NCBI GenBank assembly: GCA_964478945.1
Contig: CAYZJV010000004.1
Location: 23,595 to 87,594, forward strand
Source: CAYZJV01 sp964478945
GTDB taxonomy: Bacteria > Spirochaetota > Spirochaetia > Sphaerochaetales > Sphaerochaetaceae
Direction of reading: 5' to 3'
Length of the DNA: 64,000 nucleotides
Each line of letters starts with the position of its first letter. The stretch's first letter is position 1. The notes under the pieces are model-generated. The model did no database searches. It worked only from the letters and a program-made list of their open reading frames with translations, and was not told the origin of the DNA. The position numbers and the translations under genes were made by a program. Positions 27,460 to 36,514 of this stretch are shown here, piece by piece.

Positions 27460-28725
27460 TCATACAACCAGTAGTGTTTCCACGATATGGAGGCCGTTCC
27501 CTCCGGATAGCTGCACCCCCTGTGCAGAAGTCACCACCATTTCATCTCCGGGGGAGATCACTTTCCCTTCCGCACTACCCTTTCCTTCGATGACCAGCAT
27601 CCTGATCTCTTGTCCCGAGGGGCATTCCACCGTACGTTCCCGATTGGGAAGGATGTGGACAATCTTGACCTCGGTTCCGGTTGTGGTACGATCCACGACC
27701 CTTTCCGTGCCCCAGACATGCTCCACAAAGCGTGGGGCATCGTCAAAGCCATCGACCAGAGGCTTGAGGTTCACGATCGCCTCCCTATCTCCGACCAGTA
27801 TCCCATCGGGACTTGCCGCTATAACTAGCGCTTCGGTTCCGATGGCGACCACAGGAATATCGAGTTCGTTCACCACGATGGTACCTTTGGTTCCGGATGC
27901 AAAGTGCGTTCCGATTCCTGCGGGACCGATTTCTCCGATCAGCGAGTCCCACGTCCCCAGATCACGCCACATTCCCACATATTTCACCATCGCCAGCGAT
28001 TCGGTCTTTTCCACCACCGCATAGTCGAAACTGATCTTTTCTGTAGTTGCGTAGTCGGCCAGGAACCGGTCGAAAGTCAGTCGACCCATCCTCGCATGGA
28101 TGATCCCCAAGAGGTGTCCGAGCGTGAAGGCGAACACACCCCCGTTCCACAAGGCCCCTTGCCCGATCAAGGATGCAGCCACATCCCCAGACGGTTTCTC
28201 CACGAAACGATCGATCCTGTCATCCGAACCCACTGTGGGAACCATGTAACCGAAGCGGTTGGACGGATGTGTGGGAGCGATTCCCATGAGCACGAGGGCT
28301 GCAGCATCGCGTGCGACCGAATCGCACATCTGTGCAGCCACGGTGAAATAGTGTTGCTCGGCATAGACATCCACGGGAAGCACCAACACGATGTCGTGCT
28401 CCGTTGCTCCGCAGCTATCGTGCAGATAGGTGCACGACAGTGCGATCGCGGGGAAGGTGTCCCTGCGGGCCGGTTCGCACACGATATCGACACCACCGCC
28501 CAATTGGGCTTCAATTTGCTCCCTTTGGGCCGCCGCGGTGGCCACCACCACCTTTTCATTTGGGAATTCGATGCGCAGTTGTCGGTATACCCGCTGCACC
28601 ATCGATTCCCTGCCTCCCGAGCCGTCATCGAGTACCCGAAGGAATTGTTTTGAGCGAATATCGTTTGAGAGGGGCCACAAGCGTTTTCCAGATCCCCCCG
28701 AAAGAAGTATGATGTAGGTACCCAT
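27460..28725 (-). CDS. manC: Mannose-1-phosphate guanylyltransferase (GDP-mannose pyrophosphorylase)
   Basis: Cytoplasmic nucleotidyltransferase making GDP-mannose for surface polysaccharides. The start MGTYIILLSGGSGKRLWPLS contains the GGSGKRLWPLS nucleotide loop. Later signatures are EPARRDTFPAIALS, RFGYMVP, FVEKPSGDVAASLI, WNGGVFAF and WRDLGTWDSL. The last ~90 residues are a cupin-like tail (EVKIVHILPNRERTVECPSG). 421 residues. ATG 28725 is chosen because upstream codons lack homology. No phosphomannomutase or mannose-6-phosphate isomerase is nearby. Confidence 0.9.
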   Translation of the reverse strand: MGTYIILLSGGSGKRLWPLSNDIRSKQFLRVLDDGSGGRESMVQRVYRQLRIEFPNEKVVVATAAAQREQIEAQLGGGVDIVCEPARRDTFPAIALSCTYLHDSCGATEHDIVLVLPVDVYAEQHYFTVAAQMCDSVARDAAALVLMGIAPTHPSNRFGYMVPTVGSDDRIDRFVEKPSGDVAASLIGQGALWNGGVFAFTLGHLLGIIHARMGRLTFDRFLADYATTEKISFDYAVVEKTESLAMVKYVGMWRDLGTWDSLIGEIGPAGIGTHFASGTKGTIVVNELDIPVVAIGTEALVIAASPDGILVGDREAIVNLKPLVDGFDDAPRFVEHVWGTERVVDRTTTGTEVKIVHILPNRERTVECPSGQEIRMLVIEGKGSAEGKVISPGDEMVVTSAQGVQLSGGNGLHIVETLLVV

Positions 28726-28797
28726 ATGGGGTATTATCCCCTTTGGGAGGGAGAAACACAACCGTAAATCCAAAAGGAACGGGTGATGTGATCCTTA

Positions 28798-28826
28798 TTG
28801 ACTACTATACACTTGTATAGTATACC
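28798..28826 (+). promoter_or_regulatory. Promoter with embedded palindrome upstream of the mutasome-like operon
   Basis: TTGACT at 28798-28803, 17-bp spacer, TATACC at 28821-28826. The spacer is filled by an 18-bp perfect dyad at 28804-28821 (ACTATAC, 4-bp centre, GTATAGT). The predicted transcript begins at or next to the ATG at 28833, so the mRNA may be leaderless. A dyad in this position would block RNA polymerase, and the operon it controls suggests a LexA-type SOS operator. The half-site does not match a LexA box that I recognise. Confidence 0.55.
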
Positions 28827-28832
28827 AGAGAT

Positions 28833-29621
28833 ATGACGACAATTTTGGTGGGAACATCGGGATACAGCTACACGGAATGGGTCGGGCCCTTCTATCCGAA
28901 GGGAACGAAAGCCGACTCGTACCTTGTCCATTACGCATCGGTCTTTTCCACGGTCGAGCTCAACTTCAGCTACTACCGAATGCCCGAGGCGAAACAATTG
29001 GAGGCGATGCACATCCAAGCTCCCGGCTTGGGTTTCTCCATCAAGGCCCATGAATCGCTTACCCATACCATTGATCCTTCGTCTTGGCGTTCCGCCGCAG
29101 AAAGCTTCCGTTCCGCGATCGATGTAGTGCGTGGGACAGACTCCTTGCGCGCGATCCTGTTCCAGTTCCCCTATTCGTTCCACTACGAACCCGACCGACG
29201 CACCTACCTCGACAAATTGTTGAGGGCTTTCCCCGGGTATCCCGTTGCTGTCGAATTCCGCAATGGCCGGTGGTACAACAACCGCACCCTCGATGCCCTC
29301 AGGGAGAGGAATGTCGCACTCGCATCGCTCGACTTGCCGGATGTGGAGGGCACTCCACCGATGATGGATGTACACACTTCGTCATTGGCCTATATCCGAC
29401 TCCATGGCCGCAACAGGGAGACTTGGTGGGGTTCCGACGCGGCCTCAAGATATGATTATCTCTATACCGACAAGGAGCTCGAAGCCATTGCCGAACGCAT
29501 ACGGGGGCTGGCAACACCCACCAAGTTGGTGTTGGTCTATTTCAACAACCATCGCAGGGGGCAAGCGGTCCAAAACGCCTTGACCCTGCGCAAGCTTCTG
29601 GGAGTGGGTGATGGTGCATGA
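28833..29621 (+). CDS. DUF72 family protein (YecE-like)
   Basis: 262 residues matching DUF72: an N-terminal VGTSGYSYTEWVGPFYP, the strand-helix FSTVELNFSYYRMPEAKQ, a central FSIKAHESLTHTID, and later VAVEFRNGRWYNNRTLDALR and YIRLHGRN. This is a TIM-barrel-like family of unclear biochemical function. No clear Shine-Dalgarno precedes the ATG. It overlaps the following ImuB-like gene by 11 bp, so it belongs to the same operon. Its place ahead of ImuB and DnaE2, where ImuA normally sits, is noteworthy. Confidence 0.9.
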   Translation: MTTILVGTSGYSYTEWVGPFYPKGTKADSYLVHYASVFSTVELNFSYYRMPEAKQLEAMHIQAPGLGFSIKAHESLTHTIDPSSWRSAAESFRSAIDVVRGTDSLRAILFQFPYSFHYEPDRRTYLDKLLRAFPGYPVAVEFRNGRWYNNRTLDALRERNVALASLDLPDVEGTPPMMDVHTSSLAYIRLHGRNRETWWGSDAASRYDYLYTDKELEAIAERIRGLATPTKLVLVYFNNHRRGQAVQNALTLRKLLGVGDGA

Positions 29622-30789
29622 CAAGGCCGATATCGTCCATATCAATGTAACCAATTTCGCCGCTGCGGTAGCGATCGCAAAAGAACCTTCCCTTGCGGAT
29701 ACCCCTTTTGTCATGGCGAGGGAGGGAGCTTCCAGGCAAGTCGTGATAGCTCCCTCGCGAAGGGCCATGGAAGAGGGAATCCATACGGGAATGCCTGTGG
29801 CCACCGCATTGCGGATCGATCCTTCATTGAGGGTCGTCTCTCCCGATACGAAGGCCACCGCACAAGCCGAAGCGATGCTTTGCGGTATCGCCTCACGTTT
29901 CTCTCCAACGGTCCAACACGATCTTGGAGGACACCTCTACATCGATGTATCGGGCACTTCCCGCCTGTTCGGACCTCCTATGGATTGTGCGGTCAGGATC
30001 CGCAATGAGATCCATGCTGGACTGAACATGGATCCCGCGGTAGCCGTGGCAACCAACAAATTGGTCGCAAAGGTGGGAACAAGGGCGATACGTCCTTGTG
30101 GCATCACTTATGTGAAGGCGGGCGATGAATCGTCGTTCCTCGCCATGCAGGATATCGCACTGTTGCCCGGAGTGGGACCATCCATAGGAAAATTGTTGTC
30201 GGTGGCCGGTTTTCAGGACATTGGACAGCTCGCTGTGTTGGACGACCACCAGATTACCGCCTTGCTCGGGACGCGGGGAATCGCACTCAGGAATGCGGCG
30301 CGGGGTTGGGACACCTCACCTGTCGACCCACGCGATCCGGGAGCGAGGGATATCCGCAGACGCATCGACTTCGCCGAACCCACAGATAGGATCGATGCGC
30401 TCCGGGCGGCCATGGTGGCCACGGCCGAAGATGCCGGCTTGGCCATGAGGAGGGAACTTCTCTCATGCTCATCGGTGCGGTGCGCGGTCTTCTGGGCCGA
30501 CGGTTCTACGAGTGAAGGTTCCGAACGAACGAAAAGCCCTTTGATCCTTGATGAACAGATCATCGATGGCGCCTGGTCCGCATTGCAAAAGGCGTTGAAA
30601 CGTCGGGTGAAAATCCGTTCCATGGCACTCGTGCTACGTGATCTCTCATCGGCAAGAAGGGAACCCGATCTGTTCACTCCACCCGGCTATGTGTCCCGGG
30701 AAGATCGGCTGCAGACCGCGGTCGACGCCACCCGTCTCCGTTTCGGAGTGGGAGCCATCACCCATGCGGCGGCGGTGTTCCATGTGTAG
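29611..30789 (+). CDS. imuB: ImuB-like Y-family polymerase homologue, catalytically dead
   Basis: 392 residues with the Y-family plan. A palm/finger start (IVHINVTNFAAAVAIAKE) is followed by SRRAMEEGIHTGMPVATAL, a thumb with a helix-hairpin-helix (LPGVGPSIGKLLSVAGFQDI) and a little-finger domain. The usual first catalytic aspartate (HxDxD) is Asn/Thr here, and the DE pair of the SxDEAYLD motif reads GGHLYIDV. The metal ligands are therefore gone, as in ImuB proteins, which act as adaptors for DnaE2 and the sliding clamp. ATG 29611 has GGAG six bases upstream. It overlaps dnaE2 by 8 bp. Confidence 0.85.
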   Translation: MVHDKADIVHINVTNFAAAVAIAKEPSLADTPFVMAREGASRQVVIAPSRRAMEEGIHTGMPVATALRIDPSLRVVSPDTKATAQAEAMLCGIASRFSPTVQHDLGGHLYIDVSGTSRLFGPPMDCAVRIRNEIHAGLNMDPAVAVATNKLVAKVGTRAIRPCGITYVKAGDESSFLAMQDIALLPGVGPSIGKLLSVAGFQDIGQLAVLDDHQITALLGTRGIALRNAARGWDTSPVDPRDPGARDIRRRIDFAEPTDRIDALRAAMVATAEDAGLAMRRELLSCSSVRCAVFWADGSTSEGSERTKSPLILDEQIIDGAWSALQKALKRRVKIRSMALVLRDLSSARREPDLFTPPGYVSREDRLQTAVDATRLRFGVGAITHAAAVFHV

Positions 30790-33685
30790 CCGCCTCGGAA
30801 TCCGCTCATCCTTCTCGCTTTTGTGGGGAACCTGTGCTCCGAAAGGGATCATGGAGTTTCTTGCCTCCGAAGGCTGTACCACACTTGCGATCACCGACAG
30901 GGACAATATGTATGGTCTGCATGAGATTCGTGAGGAGGCTTTCGATCATCGGATGCGTGTGGTGATTGGTTCGGAATTGACCACACCCGATGGTTCGATC
31001 TTCGTTTTCGTCAAGCATCCCACAGGGTATTCACGCCTGTGTACGATTCTTTCCCACAAGCGGTGTACCGTTGGTTTCGATGTGGTCGATGCACTGGGAA
31101 GGGATTCCGAGGGTCTGGTGTTGGCGGCATCCATGCCACAGATGCTCGTTTCATTGGCACACTATGGTTCCGAATTGTACGCTGCGATATCGCCACATTG
31201 GTTTGGAAGCATTCCACTTGCACGGCAATTGGGAATACCGTTGATGGCGATCGATGACGCCACCTTTCTTGCTTCCGGCGACCATGAGGTGCACAAGGTA
31301 CTGAGATCCATCCATCTGAAGAAGAATATGGGGATGCTGGGTGAGGATGAGGTGGAGCCTGCCGAGCATCGGATTCTTACCACACAGCATTATATGCAAG
31401 CGCTCTCCTCTTGGCCCGAAGCCTTGCGGAACACCGAACACATTGCCGATGCATGTGCCGACATTTCGTTGTTCGAATCCTTCGTATTTCCATCCTATCC
31501 CGATGCAAAGGTCCAACTGCGCAAGCGGGTGCTCGTTGGAGCGGAGAAGCGCTACGGAGAGTTGTCGGATGCGATCCTGGAACGCATCGGATATGAGCTG
31601 GATATCATCAACAGAAAGGGATTCGCACCCTACTTCCTTGTGATGGACGATATCGTAGCCATGGCGAGCCGCACTTGTGGAAGAGGATCCGCCGCCGCAT
31701 CGATCGTCTCCTATGCACTGGGCATCACGAATGTCGACCCCATCGCCCACAACCTCTATTTCGAACGGTTTCTCACCTTGTCGCGGAGCGACCCTCCCGA
31801 TATCGATGTCGATTTCGCATGGGATGAACGGGATGCGATACTCCATGCCGTCATTGAACGGTTCGGCAAGGACAACTGTGCCCGTGTGGCCAACCACAAT
31901 CGGTTCAGATTCCGTTCCGCACTCAGAGAAACGGCCCGAGCGTACGGAATTTCGGATGCCGACACCACCCGTATGGAGAGGAGATTGTTCGAGTCGGGTC
32001 TCGAGGGAATCGACGACCCACTCTGGCATACGGTATGCGCACTGGCCTCCCGTATGGAGGGTATGCCGAGAGGTCTTTCGATGCACTGCGGAGGGATGGT
32101 CATCACCCCGCGGCAGATCGGGACCTATGCCCCGGTCGAATACTCGCGTGAAGGGTACCCTCTGCTCGCATGGGAGAAGGAGGGTACCGAGTCTGCCCGA
32201 TTGGTGAAGATCGATCTCTTGGGCAACCGTTCCCTTGCGGTGATCCGCGATACGTTGGCAAACCTCCGTGAAGAAGGGGTGTCGATCGATGAGCGTACTT
32301 GGCATCCCGCCGAAGATCGACCGACGGTGGAAGCTCTCGCCATTGGCGATTCCATCGGAGTATTCTACATCGAATCACCTGCGATGCGCCAATTGCAGAA
32401 GAAGACCGGAAGGGGGGATTTCGCCCATATCGTAATCCACTCTTCCATTATTCGTCCCGCCGCCAACGCCTATATCAATGAATATGTGAGAAGACTCAAA
32501 GGTGGCGCATGGGAACCCCTACACCCTCTGTTGGAGAAGATATTGGACGAAACCTACGGAATACTCTGTTACCAGGAGGATGTCTCGAAAGTTGCCATGG
32601 CACTCGCCGGATTCGATGAAGCGGATGCCGATGCACTGAGGAAAGTGATCTCGAAGAAATCTGGCGGACAAAAACTTGAACGGTATCGACTACAGTTCTT
32701 TTCGGGATGTTGTTCGCATGGGGTGGAGGAACAGACCGTAGAACGAATTTGGGAAATGATGCTCTCTTTCGACGGTTATTCGTTCTGCAAGCCCCACTCG
32801 GCTTCCTATGCGATGGTCTCCTTCCAATCGGCCTATCTCAGGGTCCATCATCCGGCTCCATTCATGGCCGCGGTCCTCACCAACCAGGGAGGATACTACA
32901 GGCCCCAAGCCTATATCAGTGAAGCCAGGAGAATGGGTCTGCAGGTGGAGGGACCCGATATCAACAGGAGTCGTTGGGGGTATTTCGGACAAGGTTGTAC
33001 AGTGGTCGTGGGTTTCATGGCAATCGCAAACCTTTCCAAGGCCGCGGTCTCCACCATACTCTCCGAGAGAGAGCGCCATGGATTCTTCACTTCATTGGAG
33101 GAGGCTTCGTCCCGGCTCTCGTTGGGAAGGGAAGATCTCGTATCGCTTGTGGCAGCGGGAACCTGCGATTCCCTTGCTCCCGCTCTGCCTAGAAGCGAAC
33201 AGTTGCGTACAATGCTCCTTTCACGCAGAAACACCTCCGAACAGGGGCAGTTGTTCGCAATGGAGGAGCCTCTATCCTCCATCCCGTTGCCAGTACCCGG
33301 AAAAGTCCGTGGCGAGGCCGAACTCTTGCGGGAATTCGAGTCCCTGGGTTTTCTGAGGGACCACCATCCTTTGATGCTTTGGGCCCGTCGGATCATGGCC
33401 ATCCCACGCATCAGGGCAATCGATCTTTCCGTGCATGTGGGAAAACGGGTTTCGGTCATAGGATGGCCGATCACACGCAAGACGGTATGGACAAAGAATG
33501 GATTGCCAATGGATTTCATCTCATTCGAAGATGAAACGGCACTCTACGAAACCATTTTCTTCCCACAGGTGCATGAGGCCTATCGAAAACTGCTTTATGG
33601 ACAGAGGCCGCTGGTGATACGTGCAATGGTACGCGACGATGATGGCGCGTTATACCTCGAAGTCGCCTCGATTTCAGTGATTTGA
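30782..33685 (+). CDS. dnaE2: Error-prone DNA polymerase III alpha subunit, DnaE2/ImuC type
   Basis: 967 residues, shorter than replicative DnaE (~1160) and near the DnaE2 size. The N-terminal PHP domain is degenerate: LGIRSSFSLLWGT stands where the HxH motif is expected, while LAITDRDNMYGLHEI is kept. The polymerase aspartates are intact: PDIDVDF near residue 340 and KIDLLGNRSL near 476. GLSMHCGGMVIT and the finger region FDGYSFCKPHSASYAMVSFQ follow. The C-terminus has an OB fold (VGKRVSVIGWPITRKT). It therefore looks like an active polymerase probably lacking proofreading or phosphatase activity. The start overlaps the imuB stop. Last gene of the operon. Confidence 0.92.
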   Translation: MCSRLGIRSSFSLLWGTCAPKGIMEFLASEGCTTLAITDRDNMYGLHEIREEAFDHRMRVVIGSELTTPDGSIFVFVKHPTGYSRLCTILSHKRCTVGFDVVDALGRDSEGLVLAASMPQMLVSLAHYGSELYAAISPHWFGSIPLARQLGIPLMAIDDATFLASGDHEVHKVLRSIHLKKNMGMLGEDEVEPAEHRILTTQHYMQALSSWPEALRNTEHIADACADISLFESFVFPSYPDAKVQLRKRVLVGAEKRYGELSDAILERIGYELDIINRKGFAPYFLVMDDIVAMASRTCGRGSAAASIVSYALGITNVDPIAHNLYFERFLTLSRSDPPDIDVDFAWDERDAILHAVIERFGKDNCARVANHNRFRFRSALRETARAYGISDADTTRMERRLFESGLEGIDDPLWHTVCALASRMEGMPRGLSMHCGGMVITPRQIGTYAPVEYSREGYPLLAWEKEGTESARLVKIDLLGNRSLAVIRDTLANLREEGVSIDERTWHPAEDRPTVEALAIGDSIGVFYIESPAMRQLQKKTGRGDFAHIVIHSSIIRPAANAYINEYVRRLKGGAWEPLHPLLEKILDETYGILCYQEDVSKVAMALAGFDEADADALRKVISKKSGGQKLERYRLQFFSGCCSHGVEEQTVERIWEMMLSFDGYSFCKPHSASYAMVSFQSAYLRVHHPAPFMAAVLTNQGGYYRPQAYISEARRMGLQVEGPDINRSRWGYFGQGCTVVVGFMAIANLSKAAVSTILSERERHGFFTSLEEASSRLSLGREDLVSLVAAGTCDSLAPALPRSEQLRTMLLSRRNTSEQGQLFAMEEPLSSIPLPVPGKVRGEAELLREFESLGFLRDHHPLMLWARRIMAIPRIRAIDLSVHVGKRVSVIGWPITRKTVWTKNGLPMDFISFEDETALYETIFFPQVHEAYRKLLYGQRPLVIRAMVRDDDGALYLEVASISVI

Positions 33686-33717
33686 TGCGGTTTTGGCCCA
33701 AATTTTCGCTATAAATT

Positions 33718-33746
33718 TTTACAGAATCCAAAACATGCGCTACAAT
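33718..33746 (+). promoter_or_regulatory. Promoter of the nqr operon
   Basis: TTTACA at 33718-33723, exact 17-bp spacer, TACAAT at 33741-33746, giving a start near 33753. This lies between the dnaE2 stop and nqrB. It rules out the ATG at 33745 as the nqrB start and shows that the operon begins with nqrB, not with an upstream nqrA. Confidence 0.6.
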
Positions 33747-33768
33747 GGAGGAAATTCTGAGGGAGGAT

Positions 33769-34716
33769 ATGGTGAAAATCCAAAAACAACAGGTGATGCG
33801 AAATGTCCTGATCGCATTGTCTCCATTGTGTCTTGCGGCTATCTACCTCTATGGTTGGCGGTTCATTGCCGTCCTATTGGTGGTGGCGGCGACAGGACTA
33901 CTGTGTGAGTGGCTCATGGCCAAGCGATACCAACTGAAGGTGACCGAATCGTTGTTTGTCTCAAGCATGTTGTTCGCACTTTCATTGCCACCCGGAATTC
34001 CAATATGGATTGCTGCCGTGGGCATCGCGTTCGGAATAATATTCGGAAAGATGGTATTCGGTGGTTTCGGCAAGAATGTATTCAATCCGGCGATCACCGC
34101 CCGTGCATTCGTCTATATCAGTTTCGGTGTTCCGATGACCGCCCGTTTCGTGTTGCCGCAGACTGCGTTGAATTGGTTCCCGGCGGGCTTCGGCACATGG
34201 TTGACCACAGCCGACAGCGTATCGGCCGCAACTCCGATGGCAACGAAATCGGCATCCTATCTCAGCCTCCTGTTGGGAAACATCAGTGGAAGTTTCGGAG
34301 AGACTTCCGCCATATTGATCATCTTGGGTGGAGCCTTCATCCTTTATAAGAAGGCTGCCAACTGGAAGATCGTCACGGGATCGATCGTCTCGTTCTTGGT
34401 ATTGCAGACCATATTGTGGGCTGCTGGTCATCCGAATGCTTCAAACCCGTTGTACGCACTGCTTAGCGGCTCATTCCTTCTCGGATCATTCTTCATGATC
34501 ACCGATCCGGTCTCCTCATCCCAATCGACCGATCCGGGACGATGGGTCTACGGCATCATGTTCGGCTTGTTGACCGTGGTCATCAGGGTATTTTCGAACT
34601 GGGCCGAGGGAGTTACATTCGCTATCCTGTTGGCCAACATGTTCGGTCCCCTGTTCGACCATTATTTCAAACAGAGGAAAGCGAAGAAGAAAGCGAAGGC
34701 GGGAGGTGCCGCATGA
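33769..34716 (+). CDS. nqrB: NqrB/RnfD-like membrane subunit of Na+-translocating NADH oxidoreductase
   Basis: Integral membrane flavoprotein subunit, 315 residues with about nine hydrophobic helices. The conserved block FGKMVFGGFGKNVFNPAITA is NqrB/RnfD-specific. The covalent FMN site is probably the Thr of DSVSAATPMA (consensus S/T-G-A-T; here SAAT). It is shorter than NqrB of Vibrio (~410), lacking part of the N-terminal extension, and is nearer RnfD in length. ATG 33769 (or GTG 33772) follows GAGGGAGG and lies downstream of the predicted promoter. Overlaps nqrC by ATGA. Confidence 0.88.
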   Translation: MVKIQKQQVMRNVLIALSPLCLAAIYLYGWRFIAVLLVVAATGLLCEWLMAKRYQLKVTESLFVSSMLFALSLPPGIPIWIAAVGIAFGIIFGKMVFGGFGKNVFNPAITARAFVYISFGVPMTARFVLPQTALNWFPAGFGTWLTTADSVSAATPMATKSASYLSLLLGNISGSFGETSAILIILGGAFILYKKAANWKIVTGSIVSFLVLQTILWAAGHPNASNPLYALLSGSFLLGSFFMITDPVSSSQSTDPGRWVYGIMFGLLTVVIRVFSNWAEGVTFAILLANMFGPLFDHYFKQRKAKKKAKAGGAA

Positions 34717-35306
34717 AGACACAGAGTTTTTATGTGAGGAGAATCCATCCCATTGTGGTGATGGCCATGGTCACCATCGCATGTATCCTCATCACCGCGT
34801 CGTTACACCTCTATACACGCGAACGTGTTGCCACCAATGAGCAATTCTTCCTCAATCGAAGCATTCTCAATGCGGCTGGAGTGGTACATGATGGCCAACC
34901 AACCTCGGTTGCGGCGCTTTTCGCAGAAAATGTGGAATTCGATTCCGGTGTGTATCATGTGAAGACAGCCGATGGTTCGCTGCGGCATGTGATTGAGATC
35001 ACCGGACCCGGACTCTGGGGTCCGATCACCATCATGATCGGCTTCGAGGACGATCTGGCCACCATCAGCGGAGTGTCCATAGTAAGTCAGAACGAAACTC
35101 CCGGACTCGGTGCGAGAATAGAGGAACCTTGGTTCACAGAACAGTTCGCAGGGAAACAGGGACCCTTCAGCATGGTGGAGGAGGGAACCAGTGCCGCACC
35201 CGACGAATTCGATGCGATCACCGGTGCGACGAGAACCAGCGAGTCGTTCAGGAATATCGTGAATAGGGCTGTGGCGAACAGCGACACCATTTCGAGGGGG
35301 CAATGA
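34713..35306 (+). CDS. nqrC: NqrC/RnfG-like FMN-binding subunit
   Basis: 197 residues with one N-terminal membrane helix (HPIVVMAMVTIACILITASL) and a periplasmic FMN-binding domain. GPGLWGPITIMIGFEDDL and QNETPGLGARIEEPWF are typical. The covalent flavin motif is DAITGATRTS with its Thr near residue 177. Flavinylation would need an ApbE-type transferase, which is not in the window. The start overlaps the nqrB stop. Confidence 0.9.
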   Translation: MKTQSFYVRRIHPIVVMAMVTIACILITASLHLYTRERVATNEQFFLNRSILNAAGVVHDGQPTSVAALFAENVEFDSGVYHVKTADGSLRHVIEITGPGLWGPITIMIGFEDDLATISGVSIVSQNETPGLGARIEEPWFTEQFAGKQGPFSMVEEGTSAAPDEFDAITGATRTSESFRNIVNRAVANSDTISRGQ

Positions 35307-35307
35307 T

Positions 35308-35911
<604 letters not shown>

Positions 35912-35919
<8 letters not shown>

Positions 35920-36505
35920 GTTCTTGTTTCCATTGGCTGTGTTCTTCGCCGCCATTTTCACCAACAACATCCTCCTCACCAACTATCTGGGAATGTGTTC
36001 CTTCCTTTCGGTTTCCAAGGAGTTGGAGACATCGGCAGGATTGGGAATCGCGGTCACCTTCGTACTTGCGGTCACCACGGCGATCAACTGGGTCGTATAT
36101 CACTTTCTTTTGGTTCCGTTCCAATTGGAGTATCTGAGATTCATCGTATTCATCATCGTGATCGCGGCATTCGTACAACTGATCGAAATGGTGATCGAAC
36201 GCTACAGTGAAGGGCTTTATTTCGCATTGGGAATATTCCTTCCATTGATCACAGTGAACTGTGCGATTCTCGGTGTTTCGCTGTTCATGGTGATTCGTGA
36301 ATATTCATTCATCACCAGCTTCTTCTTCGGTCTCGGCAGCGGGCTCGGATGGTTGTTGGCGATACTGGCGATGGCAGGCATCAGACAGCGGCTGAGAACC
36401 GCCAAGATACCTCCCGGGCTCGATGGAGCGGGAATCGCCCTGGTGATCGCAGGATTCATGGCAATGGCTTTCATGGGATTCTCGGGAATGATCACCATCT
36501 CATAG
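35912..36505 (+). CDS. nqrE: NqrE subunit
   Basis: 197-residue membrane protein with about six helices. It has FTNNILLTNYLGMCSFLSVS with the membrane cysteine, LPLITVNCAILGVSLFMVIR with the second, and a tail IPPGLDGAGIALVIAGFMAM typical of NqrE. The pairing with NqrD and the wording of these motifs favour NQR over RNF. ATG 35912 follows AAGGAGGG. Confidence 0.92.
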
Positions 36506-36514
36506 GAGGAGCAG

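Noticed and set aside
33745..33771. nqrB start at ATG 33745
   Set aside because: It lies inside the predicted -10 box and has no Shine-Dalgarno; ATG 33769 follows GAGGGAGG.
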